DNA of 21,505 bases from Ophiothrix spiculata (GCA_000969725.1 JXSR01S017931.1); one strand, 5' to 3'; numbered from the stretch's first letter, positions 9,020 through 17,828 are shown. The notes: generated from the sequence alone by a model not told the origin. A program made the numbers and translations.

Positions 9020-9039
9020 CCCCCCCCCCCCCCCCCCCC
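9020..9039. repeat. 20-base poly-C tract
   Basis: Uninterrupted C run following GGGTGCCA. It produces false poly-proline and poly-glycine open frames on the two strands. Its exact length is likely unreliable in assembly. Confidence 0.97.
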
Positions 9040-9209
9040 TGGCAGGAGAAAAAAAAACACTCTCTCTATGTCATTATCACTTTTATCATCATTATATAAA
9101 AAATTAAAAAGTTTAGAAAATGTTGATATCAAGTAAAAGCACGGCAGTATGTGTCGTCGGTGCTTTTGTGTTTACCTGGGCATCGCGGCAACAGCGTGGG
9201 GCACCGTCG

Positions 9210-9509
9210 GTTAAAATTGACCTTGATGCCAACATTTCAAATGCAGACACAATCATTGTAAATGTTGGAACAAACAATCTTCAATGAGATGGATCATCTA
9301 CAAGTCGTGCCAAAGTGCAACATATTCAATAATTTGTCAGACTGATAAACCCCACCTTGCGGACAAATCCACTTGACAAAACAAAAAATGCTGTAAATAA
9401 ACATGTTAGTGCACTTTGTGACAAATTCAAATGGAAATCTATTGACAACCACGCAGTGAAAGATCTCTGCATAGATGGATGTCACCCTAATAAAGCTTTT
9501 GACCTTTGA
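9210..9509 (+). pseudogene. SGNH/GDSL-esterase-like fragment, probably from a retrotransposon ORF1
   Basis: One frame from 9210 to a TGA at 9507-9509 reads IDLDANISNADTIIVNVGTN near its start and KWKSIDNHAVKDLCIDGCHP near its end. The NVGTNNL block corresponds to the glycine/asparagine (block III) motif and DGCH to the catalytic D-x-x-H motif of SGNH hydrolases; the nucleophile-serine block would lie upstream and is not visible. Only two stops (9285 and 9330) interrupt about 99 codons. Esterase domains of this kind occur in ORF1 of CR1/L2-type retrotransposons, which would fit the non-LTR relics nearby, but other sources are possible. Confidence 0.65.
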
Positions 9510-9539
9510 CCTATGTGAATGTGATTAAAGCCACGAGAC

Positions 9540-9640
9540 CTAAACTGAGCTATAAAACCCGTAGTTCTGTGTGTTGATTCTTGAAGCAATTGAACCCAAA
9601 TCTCTTGGTTCGAGCAATACCTTGACTCGAAATAGAAAAC
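9540..9640 (+). mobile_element. Partial 5' LTR end of a Gypsy element
   Basis: A TATAAAA box at 9551-9557 is followed about 85 bp downstream by the junction to the gag leader. This arrangement fits the R/U5 side of an LTR. The left edge of the LTR and a 3' partner are not seen, so the limits are inferred. Confidence 0.45.
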
Positions 9641-9656
9641 TGGCGACGAGGATGGG
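9641..9656 (+). other. Probable primer-binding region after the LTR
   Basis: TGGCGACGAGGATGGG lies immediately before the gag start codon. Gypsy elements of invertebrates carry a TGG-starting tRNA primer-binding site directly after the LTR, and very similar TGGCGACGAGG blocks are familiar at that place. The specific primer tRNA cannot be named from here. Confidence 0.55.
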
Positions 9657-10420
9657 ATGGCTTCGATTGTGCACGGTCAGCTGCCGATTTTCAATAAATC
9701 CAAGGAACATTTTGAGAGCTATTCCGAAAGGCTGGAACATTTTTTACGGTGAACGACATTACAGAAAACAAGGTATCACATTTAGTGACACATTTAGATG
9801 CACTGACGTACAAGTTATTGAAAACGCAAATCGCTCCTGCAAAAATCCCTGATAAGTCTTATGAGGATCTCAAGACAGTGTTGATAGATCATTTTACAGA
9901 TAAACCCATTGTAATAGCGGAACGGTTCGTCTTTTATCAATGCTTCCAAAAGCCAGGGGAGTCAGTTAATGACTTTGTCGCTGAACTGCGAAAATTATGT
10001 TATACTTGTTAATTTGGAGCACTCTTAGATGAAGCTTTGAGAGACAGATTTGGGTGCGATTTGAATAACGACAGTACACAAAAGAAGTTATTAACAGTCA
10101 AGAATTTAACTTTCAAGAAATCCATGGACATAGCAATCGCTGCGGAAGTAGCTAGTAAGGGTGAACGAAAGTTTAATGGGAGCACCAATGGTGGTAATTC
10201 TGTAAATCGTGTTGGTAGTGGTAGCAAGGCAAATCGACCTACGGGTAGGAGTACACATCACAAACAAACAAGTAATGAGTCTCATCATGCTGGCAAATGG
10301 TTTCGATGTGGTTTTTCAGGCCATGCACCATCCCAATGTAAATACAAGAGTTACAAATGCAACTATTGTAAGCGTACGGGACACCTAATGAGTGTGTGTC
10401 TTGATAAATTAAGGTCTTAA
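9657..10420 (+). pseudogene. Gypsy retrotransposon gag (capsid and zinc knuckles), broken
   Basis: The ATG at 9657 sits just after the primer-binding block and starts MASIVHGQLPIFNKSKEHFE. A one-base shift near 9742 moves the frame; from there it runs through VNDITENKVSHLVTHLDAL and QKPGESVNDFVAELRKLCY, crosses a stop at 10010-10012, and continues in the same frame to a zinc-knuckle region. The second knuckle (CNYCKRTGHLMSVC) is an intact CX2CX4HX4C; in the first, the leading cysteine has become tryptophan. A TAA ends it at 10418-10420, but pol-like sequence continues in the same frame, so gag and pol were probably one frame originally. Dead copy: one frameshift and two nonsense codons. Confidence 0.9.
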
Positions 10421-10683
10421 GGTGCTTCAAATTCCAATTATGTCAATCATGATGAACCTAGTGCTTGTGAGGGTGCCCAAAATGTTAATGAGGTACATGA
10501 GGGGGAAAATTCAGGGAATTTTCAGAGCACCGCATCCACCTCTCACATGCATGAGCTTGATGATACGCTCGGGTTATACTAGCATGTGTCAGAGCTTGAT
10601 GCAGTGTTGGGTAAGCATCCAAAGCTTTACAAACCAGGTTTAGGCACAATGACTCATCACAAAGCTACTCTTTATGTGAAGGA
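10421..10683 (+). pseudogene. Gypsy gag-pol linker and start of the RT region, protease missing
   Basis: The gag frame continues as a linker (HDEPSACEGAQNVNEVHEGE), crosses a TAG near 10578, then reads LDAVLGKHPKLYKPGLGTMT and ATLYVKE. The GLGTM...A.LYVK phrase is the conserved lead-in to reverse transcriptase in Gypsy pol. No aspartic-protease DTG motif lies between, so the protease has been deleted. Homology stops at about 10683. Confidence 0.8.
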
Positions 10684-11154
10684 GACATACGCAATCGTAA
10701 TGTTCGTCAACAGATGGCGATGTTGCAATTATATAACGGTGCTATGATACTTATTAGACATGCGCAATCGTGATTGTATATACAATCGTGATTGTAGTAA
10801 CCTGTCATTTCGTCAAAACGGCGACTCCATGAAGCAGCAACAATAATATTACCACATTAAACGTCAATTTATGTAAGTTCCCCGATTTAAGTCATTTGAA
10901 TAAAATCTGAGGTAACAAAATGGTGGGACTATACAAGCGTCAGTAAGGTATTAAATCAGTCATTTTTAAGCCTGAAATGTGCCCTACAATATAGTGAAAA
11001 GACTCGAGTGTAACTTTTGTCACTTGTGCACAACTCCTGTGTTTCCGACTGGTGCCTTTTCAACTTACATTTTGAATCTTAAAATACGATTCAAGTCACG
11101 GGTACCCGTTCGAAAATAAAATACGAGTCCCGGGAGTGAAAAAACCAGAAATCT
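10684..11154. other. Unrelated sequence replacing the Gypsy RT core
   Basis: About 470 bp separate the RT lead-in from the RNase H region, with no RT motif in any frame. The stretch contains an 18-bp doubled palindrome (10765-10800), a perfect palindrome ACGGGTACCCGT (11098-11109), and direct repeats of AAAATACGA. I found no terminal inverted repeats or target duplication that would define an inserted element. It could be an insertion combined with a deletion. Confidence 0.5.
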
Positions 11155-11520
11155 GCAGGCCTATTACAGACTAACGTCCAATGGAAATGGACACCGGAGT
11201 GCAAAGGTGCATTCAATAAGGCAAAACAAGCCTTGATTTCTGCTGAGGTGTTGACGCACTATGATGTGCATAAACCGTTAAGACTAGCATGTGATGCATC
11301 ACCATACGGGGTAGGTGCCGTATTATCACACATTATGGATTCGGGAGAAGAGCACCCTATTGCATTTGCTTCGCGCACTCTTACGCCAACTGAACGCAAT
11401 TATTCACAACTTGAAAAGGAGGCTTTAGCACTGATATTTGGAGTCTGAAAAACTGTTACATCTACAGTAGAAAATTTACGCTAGTCACCGATCGTAAGCC
11501 TTTAGTGACAATTTTGGGGC
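11155..11520 (+). pseudogene. Gypsy pol RNase H region, frameshifted
   Basis: The frame starts near [20 protein letters not shown] and continues [36 protein letters not shown] and [10 protein letters not shown], the typical Gypsy RNase H sequence with DAS and the E of EKEAL in place. After a stop at 11446-11448, a shifted frame gives FTLVTDRKPLVTILGP, including the TDRKPL motif. The integrase is missing. It is in the same orientation as gag and belongs to the same broken element. Confidence 0.9.
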
Positions 11521-11550
11521 CAGAACACGACAATCGCAAAGGAAATTCTT

Positions 11551-11877
11551 GTGAAAATAAACAGCACAATGTCTGATAGAGCTGCAACGCAGTTGAAATT
11601 CAATGACCTCTTAGAGAAATACAGACACCTCCCTGTCTGGTTTGCTGGCGTGGGCCAAACATTCCGCAACATCTACCACTGTCAGCACAGATCACTCCCG
11701 TCACAGATGGCAAACCATCGATTTAGTGAGCCCATAGATGTTAGTACCAGTGACGAGTCCGTAACTCCTCGAGGTAGTCCATTTGAAACTGAAGTACGTA
11801 CTCACGGCAGCGGTGAGCAAGCAACATTGCCAATAGTTTTGGATGGTGCTTTTGACATGCGCTACATGCAATGGTAA
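11551..11877 (+). CDS. Unrecognised 108-codon open frame
   Basis: The frame is open from 11551 to a TAA at 11875-11877 and contains SDRAATQLKFNDLLEKYRHL and later PIDVSTSDESVTPRGSPFE. It follows the RNase H remnant directly but has no similarity I recognise to Gypsy integrase, chromodomain or envelope. It may be residual sequence of the element, or chance. No promoter or splice context supports expression. Confidence 0.25.
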   Translation: MKINSTMSDRAATQLKFNDLLEKYRHLPVWFAGVGQTFRNIYHCQHRSLPSQMANHRFSEPIDVSTSDESVTPRGSPFETEVRTHGSGEQATLPIVLDGAFDMRYMQW

Positions 11878-11879
11878 TA

Positions 11880-12310
11880 GTCAGAGACATGCAAATGCAG
11901 TTGTAAATGAGATAAGAAATAATACAAGAAAACAGAGAGTACAATGCAAAATTCTTGTTGAGGAGAATGTTCGGAGAAAATATTGTGTAATGAGGAGTTT
12001 GTCAAACAGATGGGTGTAAACCAGTCATTGATTTCTAAAGCATGTGGGAAACCAATGATATACGTACCAAGAAAAATCAGATGTGACAAGACTATTGTTG
12101 AAACTAAATATGATAAGATAATATCTTTTTGTTTGAAGCAATGATGTGAGCCACCTACTATCTGGCAAGATTGAGATATCATCACCAAGATGATAAAGAA
12201 ACAGAAACAGCTTCTTAATGACAATGACAATATAAAATCACTACCTGCAAAGTAAGCCAAAGTTTCTTTATGAAAATCCATTGCTAGTCAAACATGATGT
12301 TCATTCATCA
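11880..12310 (+). pseudogene. Second DUF7869-like gene fragment
   Basis: In shifting plus-strand frames: VQCKILVEENVRRKYCV, then VKQMGVNQSLISKACGKPMI and RKIRCDKTIVETKYDKIISF, then after a stop DVSHLLSGK and IITKMIKKQKQLLND. The order SGK ... KKQK.LLND ... K.L..K is familiar from the N-terminal half of large uncharacterised invertebrate proteins related to the gene at 4375-5535. At least three frame changes are present. The family link is from memory and less certain than for the upstream copy. Confidence 0.5.
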
Positions 12311-12352
12311 AAATAAGGTCAATGAAAATGTACAGTAGGTACTAGAAAGTAC

Positions 12353-12570
12353 AAACTTTTTGTAATTTTATCAACCTAAAAATAGTCTTGGTTAAAATCC
12401 ACTTGAAAAAGCTTACACCAACAAGTAAACTTGTTGTAATTTGATCATTTATAGCAAACATCTTGGTTAAAATGCACTTCACTAAAGCCTAAACCAATAA
12501 GCAAACTTCTTGTAAATGTAATTTGATCATCAAAGAAATTGACATGGTTAAAATTCACCTTCAAGACTAA
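12353..12570. repeat. Three degenerate 74-76-bp tandem repeats
   Basis: Copies start at 12353, 12427 and 12503, each opening with AAACTT(T/G/C)TTGTAA and carrying TGGTTAAAAT(C/G/T)CAC in the middle. The third is the most diverged and ends near 12570. Confidence 0.8.
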
Positions 12571-12916
12571 TATATTGGTATGATAAAATGGAATTGATGT
12601 GCAAATGGTAACAATATGAAATTTACATGGAATAAAATAGACCCAGATGTAACATCAGTGTTAAGTGCTGAATATTTCCACATGATTGAAAAAATTGATG
12701 GCATTTTTTAACTAACTGGGTTAGTACATTGTTGGACCAAGAACATTAAAATTGTGTATGTTCACTTTCTCTGCTAAAACTACATTTAGAGTCAGGTAAT
12801 ATAAAATGTCACTTCTGTTGATGGTTACATCACACAGAGCAAGTTGTGATCTTGTGAGATAAATTAACCCCTAAGAACTCTGTTACACATCACTGTATAG
12901 AATCCATTTCATTGTC
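12571..12916. other. AT-rich spacer
   Basis: No gene, repeat or splice-flanked open segment recognised. Confidence 0.5.
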
Positions 12917-13101
12917 TAAGGGGCGCACCATTTGATTCTAACGGTGGCATGTATGTTGAGGTTGAGTCAAGTTCATTTTTTTATTCTTTGTCCTGAAGTA
13001 GCTGGGGAAAGGTTTTTCCCCTGTTAGTCTTTGGATCAAGACTTTTTTTACGCCGCCTAAAAACTTCCATGCCTACCTAAGAATCAAATGGTGCGCCCTA
13101 A
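12917..13101. mobile_element. 179-bp MITE with about 33-bp inverted repeats, TAA target duplication
   Basis: The left end (from 12920) and the reverse complement of the right end (to 13098) share GGGCGCACCATTTGATTC and then TAACGGTGGCATG versus TTAGGTAGGCATGG. TAA flanks both sides (12917-12919 and 13099-13101), as for PIF/Harbinger elements. A small hairpin GGGGAAA/TTTCCCC sits inside at about 12999-13021. It has no coding capacity and is a different family from the MITE at 617-784. Confidence 0.88.
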
Positions 13102-14084
13102 CGTACACTTTTTTGTGTTATACATTGAATTTGTTATCTAAACAATGGTGTTCATTGGGAATACATTCAGTACACAAAACTGTTGTACATTAGGGCTACA
13201 TCAGCATTATACCTTGATGTAGGTGCTCAGAACATGGATGACAAAAATTACACTTTGGTCATTTTTACACAGATAAAGGGTTAAAAGAAGCATAAATGTG
13301 CATTAAGCTCTTTAGGTACACCAAGTTCAAGTCTTAAACAATGAAAACAAAGTATGTAAAATAACACTATTCAGTAGGTTTTGTCACTGGATGACATTAA
13401 AACTTGAAAAAGTTATCAGAAATGGAAAAAAACCACAAGCAAATATGAATTTACAAAACATTTGTTAACAATAAATAGGTAGACATACGAGGGGGTATCA
13501 AAATGTTTTAAAGATCTTAAAGAAGAAATACAGCCAGGAACTTAATTTTATTATATTACCCGTAAGTCATCTTTCAATAGCCACTGTGCAAAGTAACTAA
13601 GTAATAAATTTCGCATCAAGCTCAGGTTGTCAAAGTTTTACTGTTGTTAAACTAATTAAAAAAACAGCATTCTATTTGGCTCTTACAATTATACACCAAA
13701 CTTTTACAACCCAACATTTGAGGTCATTGATCACTTGGATTCCATACATCCTACCTTACTCCTGGTTGGCCATCATCCTATCCATTACAGCCTCTATTTC
13801 TCTTGAAGTTTTGAATTGGCATTCTCCATCCTCCATTTCTCTGTATTTGTGAATCAGCCTTTTCCATCCTACATCAAATGTCGTCTAATTGCAAGCAGCA
13901 TCTTTCTTACCTTAATCCTGGTTTGGTTCTCAGTGTTTTCATCTTGCTCCTCATAGAGTCATCAATATCTCATATAAAGTCTTTCTCATGGAGTCTTGAG
14001 TTATTATAGAGTCATCAATCTCTCACAAAGTCATTCATCCCTTCAATTCTCTTTACGCATTCATTAAACATTTATAAAGTCAAA
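13102..14084. other. Spacer, possibly 3' untranslated sequence of the minus-strand gene
   Basis: No coding stretch recognised. If the minus-strand stop at 14085-14087 is real, the bases below it would be its 3' untranslated region. The part at 13740-14080 is relatively C/T-rich and has repeated AGAGTCATCAAT words. A TTTATT (AATAAA on the minus strand) lies near 13545. Confidence 0.35.
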
Positions 14085-14207
14085 CTAGTCATCACCATGA
14101 TGTAAAGTTACCATAGTCCTTGCTAGCTGTATCTCAAACCACAGTCTTTGTCCAATGTTATGCAATTTCCTATGTCCTTCCAAGGTCCTATTTTGTTCAT
14201 CCAAAAC
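14085..14207 (-). CDS. Candidate last exon of a minus-strand coiled-coil gene
   Basis: A consensus acceptor (TTTTTCTTCAG, ending at 14208) opens a frame of 40 codons plus TAG: VLDEQNRTLEGHRKLHNIGQ, then RLWFEIQLARTMVTL and an acidic end. It has heptad-like hydrophobic spacing. Joining it in this frame to the upstream exon (14712-14815) requires that exon to be read in frame 3, which is open only from 14794. If the upstream exon is read in frame 1, the acceptor would instead have to be the AG before GACCTTGG (14183 region) to keep this frame. I do not recognise the protein. Confidence 0.5.
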   Translation of the reverse strand, partial: VLDEQNRTLEGHRKLHNIGQRLWFEIQLARTMVTLHHGDD

Positions 14208-14297
14208 CTGAAGAAAAATGTTTGCAAAATTGAATATTTTCTGTGAACAAGACTTTTTGCAACCTTAAAACAAGCTAATGTTAACTTCAATTTCATA

Positions 14298-14355
14298 AAA
14301 CTTGGATTTTGTCATTTAAAGTAATGAAACTTGGATTTTGTAATTTAAAGTAATT
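14298..14355. repeat. Two 29-bp direct repeats
   Basis: AAACTTGGATTTTGT(C/A)ATTT occurs at 14298 and 14327, each followed by AAAGTAAT. It lies in the intron between the last two candidate exons. Confidence 0.9.
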
Positions 14356-14429
14356 AATAATAAACAAAAATCAAATGGGAGATTTTGATAGCACATGAAA
14401 GCACATATTTTTCTCATTCTCATAACCCC

Positions 14430-14571
14430 TGTAAAGTTTCACACCCGTGCTAAATTATGGGAATATTTTCGTTAACAAATATCAATATCCTATACGTTTC
14501 TATGGGTCACTCTCAGACACATATTTGTCTGTAGCTTTAATTGGCCCATGGAATACAAATGAAACTTTACA
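14430..14571. repeat. Inverted repeat, possible decayed MITE
   Basis: TGTAAAGTTTCA at 14430-14441 is matched by its exact inverse at 14560-14571, with a looser ATGGG/CCCAT pair just inside. No target duplication was found. Confidence 0.4.
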
Positions 14572-14711
14572 ATGGTTTATGTAGATGATGACATTAATTC
14601 AAACATGGAAAAAATGTGTGTTAAATTTGTCGTCAGATTGCAGTACCTATATACCTTTAAAACACTAAAACATTAAGTGTATTGATGAGTTTAATTTAAA
14701 ATTACAAATAC

Positions 14712-14815
14712 CTGGACTTTAATCTCCGTTCGTTCTTTGAGTACGATTGTTGTGTTTCCAAATTTACTCTGGTCCTGTCGAGTTGTAGAACTTGCTTAGG
14801 TACAGTTGAAATGAT
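14712..14815 (-). CDS. Candidate internal exon of the minus-strand gene
   Basis: Flanked by TATGCTTTCCAG (acceptor) and CAG/GTATTTG (donor), 104 bases. Frame 1 is open throughout: IISTVPKQVLQLDRTRVNLE, then TQQSYSKNERRLKS, charged and helix-prone. Frame 3 is open after 14794 (TTRQDQSKFGNTTIVLKERT) and flows without a phase break into the next exon. Both readings are attractive and only one can be right, or an indel has moved the frame. The upstream exon at 15224-15331 ends in phase 0 and favours frame 1. Confidence 0.45.
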
Positions 14816-15223
14816 CTGGAAAGCATAAAAATACAATAAATACCGAAATGAAAATATTTACATTAAGATGAACATTTTTAAAAGCACTTTTAGAGGATTA
14901 ACTTCAAAGATATATTTGAGCTACAACAGTTTACAATGGCGAATCACAATTGTACTATCAGGGTATCCTCAGATCTGTATGCTCATGACATGAAGTCATG
15001 GAAGCGAGTCACTATGCTCATGACATGATGAAGAGAAATAGAAATTGGGTAACATGTCAGCATTTTTCAAATTAGAAGTTTTATTACAATAGAATTGTGC
15101 ACTAAAATGCTACATTTTGTTCCAAAGCTCATAGTTATTGGTCTTCTGGCTCCAAATATATACTGCAAATCCTTGATCTTAAAAAACAATGTAAAAAAGA
15201 AAAGAATTCTCTACATCTATTAC

Positions 15224-15331
15224 CCTGTAACTCAACATAAATAGTTCCGACATCCAACTCACTCCTCCTGATTTATCTACTTTCCGCTGGATTTGTTTTA
15301 CAGAGATGGTTATGGCTTTTTGTAATTTTGC
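15224..15331 (-). CDS. Candidate internal exon of the minus-strand gene
   Basis: A CACATTTTCAG acceptor and an AGG/GTAATAG donor enclose exactly 108 bases, phase 0 at both ends: 36 residues beginning AKLQKAITISVKQIQRKVDK and ending SELFMLSYR. It is amphipathic and basic. The phase agrees with the exons proposed on either side (15693-15716 and 14712-14815), which is the main reason to believe in a gene here. Confidence 0.5.
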
Positions 15332-15379
15332 CTGAAAATGTGAATTTCCCGATAATTTTGTACAGTGAAGATCCAAGCA

Positions 15380-15403
15380 TTTTTGCCTGAATTCAGGCAA
15401 AAA
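15380..15403. repeat. Perfect 24-bp palindrome
   Basis: The half-site TTTTTGCCTGAA is followed directly by its reverse complement, centred on an EcoRI-type GAATTC. A related GCCTGAAAA word sits at 15330-15338. It may be a small insertion scar or a chance structure. Confidence 0.9.
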
Positions 15404-15692
15404 CCTGAAGATAATCATGCCTGGTTTTATCAAGAAGAATATGCACACAACGTTGTTTAGTATATTCATATTAAATTTGGTATCCACATTTCAATAAATG
15501 GCCACAACAGGAAACAAATGATCTTTAACACCCTTTGTTTGGAGGGTATCAATATGAATGCAGATACTAAAACAAATGGTTGATTCTTATACTACTTCAG
15601 AATCAATTCTTGATACTTGTGACTTGTTACAATTTCTCTCCGTGTTTGAGAAATCCAATTCAAAATCTTCACATTCAAAGAACCAATCTTAC

Positions 15693-15716
15693 CTGTTTAA
15701 CTGTTTCTTGTACTTC
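15693..15716 (-). CDS. Possible 24-bp micro-exon of the minus-strand gene
   Basis: GATACAG (acceptor) and CAG/GTAAGA (donor) bound 24 bases that read EVQETVKQ in phase 0. The donor is excellent, but the segment is too short to trust on composition, and its acceptor lies in the edge of the 84-bp tandem repeat. Confidence 0.3.
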
Positions 15717-15720
15717 CTGT

Positions 15721-15906
15721 ATCATGCATGACAGTCAACTAAGATGAGATTTGTGCAATAGAATTGCCATGGTAGAGGTTTATTTCTCTTCTGAACTGTG
15801 TGGTATCATGCATGACAGTCAACTAAGATGAGATTTGTGCAATAGAATTGCCATGGTAGAGGTTTATTTCTCTTCTGAACTGTGTGGTATCATGCATGAC
15901 AGTCAA
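15721..15906. repeat. 84-bp tandem repeat, two identical copies plus 18 bp
   Basis: ATCATGCATGACAGTCAA starts copies at 15721, 15805 and 15889; the first two are identical over all 84 bp and the third breaks off after 18 bp. On the minus strand each unit reads LTVMHDTTQFRREINLYHGN followed by a few residues and TAG. A diverged relative of the unit edge occurs at about 16219-16270. Confidence 0.95.
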
Positions 15907-16010
15907 TTGGGGTTATCTCCCTGATCAAGGTATAAAGTAGAATTGTCATTTTCCTCAATGTATGTAAAAATATGAACAAAGTTAGTTACTGCGCATTCAA
16001 CAACAACACC

Positions 16011-16330
16011 TCACTTTGGTATTAAAAAGTCAAAAGACTCAGTGTTATCATCGTCCACCAAAAATTTGGGCAGGACACATAAAATCATTCCTGCCTGGAA
16101 TACCCCGACAGAATTGTTCAGGGTCATTTCCCCTCTTGTAAGACACTTCATGATTTATCCAGATGAAAGATGCCATTCTTTTTTCTCTCATGGTAGTATG
16201 TTAACTGTTTTGGACCCTTGGATGTCATGCATGATTGTCAATTTGAGATTATTTCCCCAAGGTGTGTTCACTTGAATCTGGACTGGGATAAGTCTATTCC
16301 ATACACCAAAGGGTAAAACTAGGTTTTTGT
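16011..16330 (-). pseudogene. Decayed minus-strand open frame behind a splice acceptor, unrecognised
   Basis: After a CTTTCAG acceptor (16331-16337) one frame runs 106 codons to a TGA at 16011-16013 with only two internal stops (16188-16190 and 16155-16157), far fewer than expected in such AT-rich DNA. It contains PFGVWNRLIPVQIQVNTPWG, NNLKLTIMHDIQG and MTLNNSVGVFQAGMILCVL. LTIMHD matches LTVMHD encoded by the 84-bp repeats next to it. It could be a decayed exon of the minus-strand gene, though its phase does not fit the exon at 18905-19015, or part of an unrecognised interspersed repeat. Confidence 0.35.
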
Positions 16331-16406
16331 CTGAAAGATAACAGAGAAAAAGTAAACATTGACACCTGCTCCCTCAAAGTGAATGAAAGGTTACAAATTA
16401 TCAAAA

Positions 16407-16732
16407 TTAAAGGAGCTTGGTCCGATTTTTCAAAATTAAGTTTTTAATATCATATGAAAGATGACCACTCAAACAATTCAAATTACAGCTCAATCGGTCT
16501 AATTGTTTTATTTTATGGGCAATTTTGTATATCAGAGCTACCTATACGTTACTGTTTAAAATAATTATGGTTACCATAATTAGACACATTTTCATGTATG
16601 ATCTCCAAAACGAAACATGATTCAGCAATGAAATTTCACACGGATTATGAGAAAAATATAAGCAACATTTTGGTACCAAAATCTCAAAAAGTTTGAAAAA
16701 AAAGTTGAGGCAATCGGACCATGCTCCTTTAA
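16407..16732. mobile_element. 318-bp MITE flanked by TTAA
   Basis: The element runs 16411-16728. Its ends are AGGAGCTTGGTCCGATT and, inverted, AGGAGCATGGTCCGATT, and TTAA flanks both sides (16407-16410, 16729-16732). A TTAA target duplication is used by Kolobok and piggyBac elements; the ends lack the CCC start usual for piggyBac, so Kolobok-like is the better guess. The interior contains TGGTTACCATAATTAGACAC. A second copy begins at 20453. Confidence 0.88.
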
Positions 16733-16754
16733 ATTTATTACATTCTCTATATTC

Positions 16755-16938
16755 TAAGCTTTATATATTTTGTACAGGGGACCAACGGCTTAACGTACCT
16801 TCCGAACCACAGAGCAAGTAGAGTAAAATTTCTTGCCCAAAGAAACAAGGAGACGAAAACCGCCGTGCCCGGGGCTCGAACCCACAACCTCTGTATTATG
16901 ATCGAGACCCGTGTTCTAACCGCTCGGCCACGCTCCCC
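16755..16938 (-). mobile_element. tRNA-derived SINE
   Basis: On the minus strand from 16938 the head reads GGGGAGCGTGGCCGAGCGGT, with a pol III A box (TGGCCGAGCGG) and, about 45 bases on, a B box (GGTTCGAGCCC). The acceptor stem cannot close on the 3' side and the anticodon arm is degenerate, so it is not a working tRNA gene. The body after the head (TTTGGGCAAGAAATTTTACT, then TTAAGCCGTTGGTCCC) looks like a SINE central domain, and the tail is AT-rich. The 3' limit is approximate and no target duplication was identified. Confidence 0.8.
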
Positions 16939-17828
16939 TGGTAGTATCGATACCAAAATCCGGAAAAACATCAAGGCCAAGACCAAAAAATAAATAAATA
17001 AATACATAGAGAAAGGTCCGACGTACACTAACTATGCATATAAAGCTTTCTCCACGCAATCCAAGGCACATTTTCAAAGCTGAATTCATTTCTTTTTTCG
17101 CTTTCTGTCGATCTTACTGTCCCCATATTTCAATGCAACAAAGACAGACACCCTCAGGAATAGTTTAACGATGTTTTGTAGTGATAATCTAATTAGTAAA
17201 ACAATAAAAAGTTTGAAAGTTAAGCTAAATTTTCACTACGTCATAGCATGATTTTTTGTACTTCCAATGTGACATCATAATTATCAACCGCTACCGCTAC
17301 CTATTTCAAGATATTTAGTACGACACCCAATCAAAATTATGTTAAGGAACTCCCAGAATTAGTTCGTAATAAATAAAATTATATTTTTCCACAGACATTC
17401 ACATAATTTTTCAGGAATTACTTCCCTTGCTTGCAACTTTTGAAATATGAAAAATGATTTTCTTGACTGATATTATTTTCAATGAATTATGCTGGTAAGA
17501 TTTTGCACTTTCCAAATGTGTGTAGCATAAGTAAATGATTTTGACTGTCGACCCATGGCCTAAAATGGCGACTGCATCGTCAAAAGTATGTTTCAACTGA
17601 GGTGACTCGATTGTTTCCTCATGTCTTTTTAAAACAATAAAGACATGATCAAATTATCAATTTGCTAATGTTCATAAGGCAAAACAAAAAAAGAAGTTTG
17701 TTTCCTGTGGACCGCGCACATTTTGTTTTGTTGTCATATATTTGCACATTTCATTTTTTTTATTTTGATATTAAGAAAACAAAAATAGCCAATTTGATAA
17801 ATAGAATGGGGAAAATTACAAACTAATT
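16939..17828. other. AT-rich intron-like sequence
   Basis: It holds a small A/T repeat (AAATAAATAAATAAATA near 16986), a short CCGCTACCGCTACC repeat near 17289, and nothing coding that I can support. Confidence 0.5.

Noticed and set aside
8753..9136. Open frames on both strands with poly-proline or poly-glycine runs
   Set aside because: They cross the 20-base C run and a 130-bp repeat, and have no protein similarity.
13488..13520. Mariner-like end (ACGAGGGGGTATCAAAATG)
   Set aside because: It resembles Tc1/mariner termini, but no inverted partner, TA duplication or transposase remnant was found.
16860..16938. A functional tRNA gene on the minus strand
   Set aside because: A and B boxes are present but the acceptor stem does not close and a SINE body follows, so it is a tRNA-derived SINE.
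16747..17028. 93-codon minus-strand open frame
   Set aside because: It is the SINE read through, with no coding features of its own.
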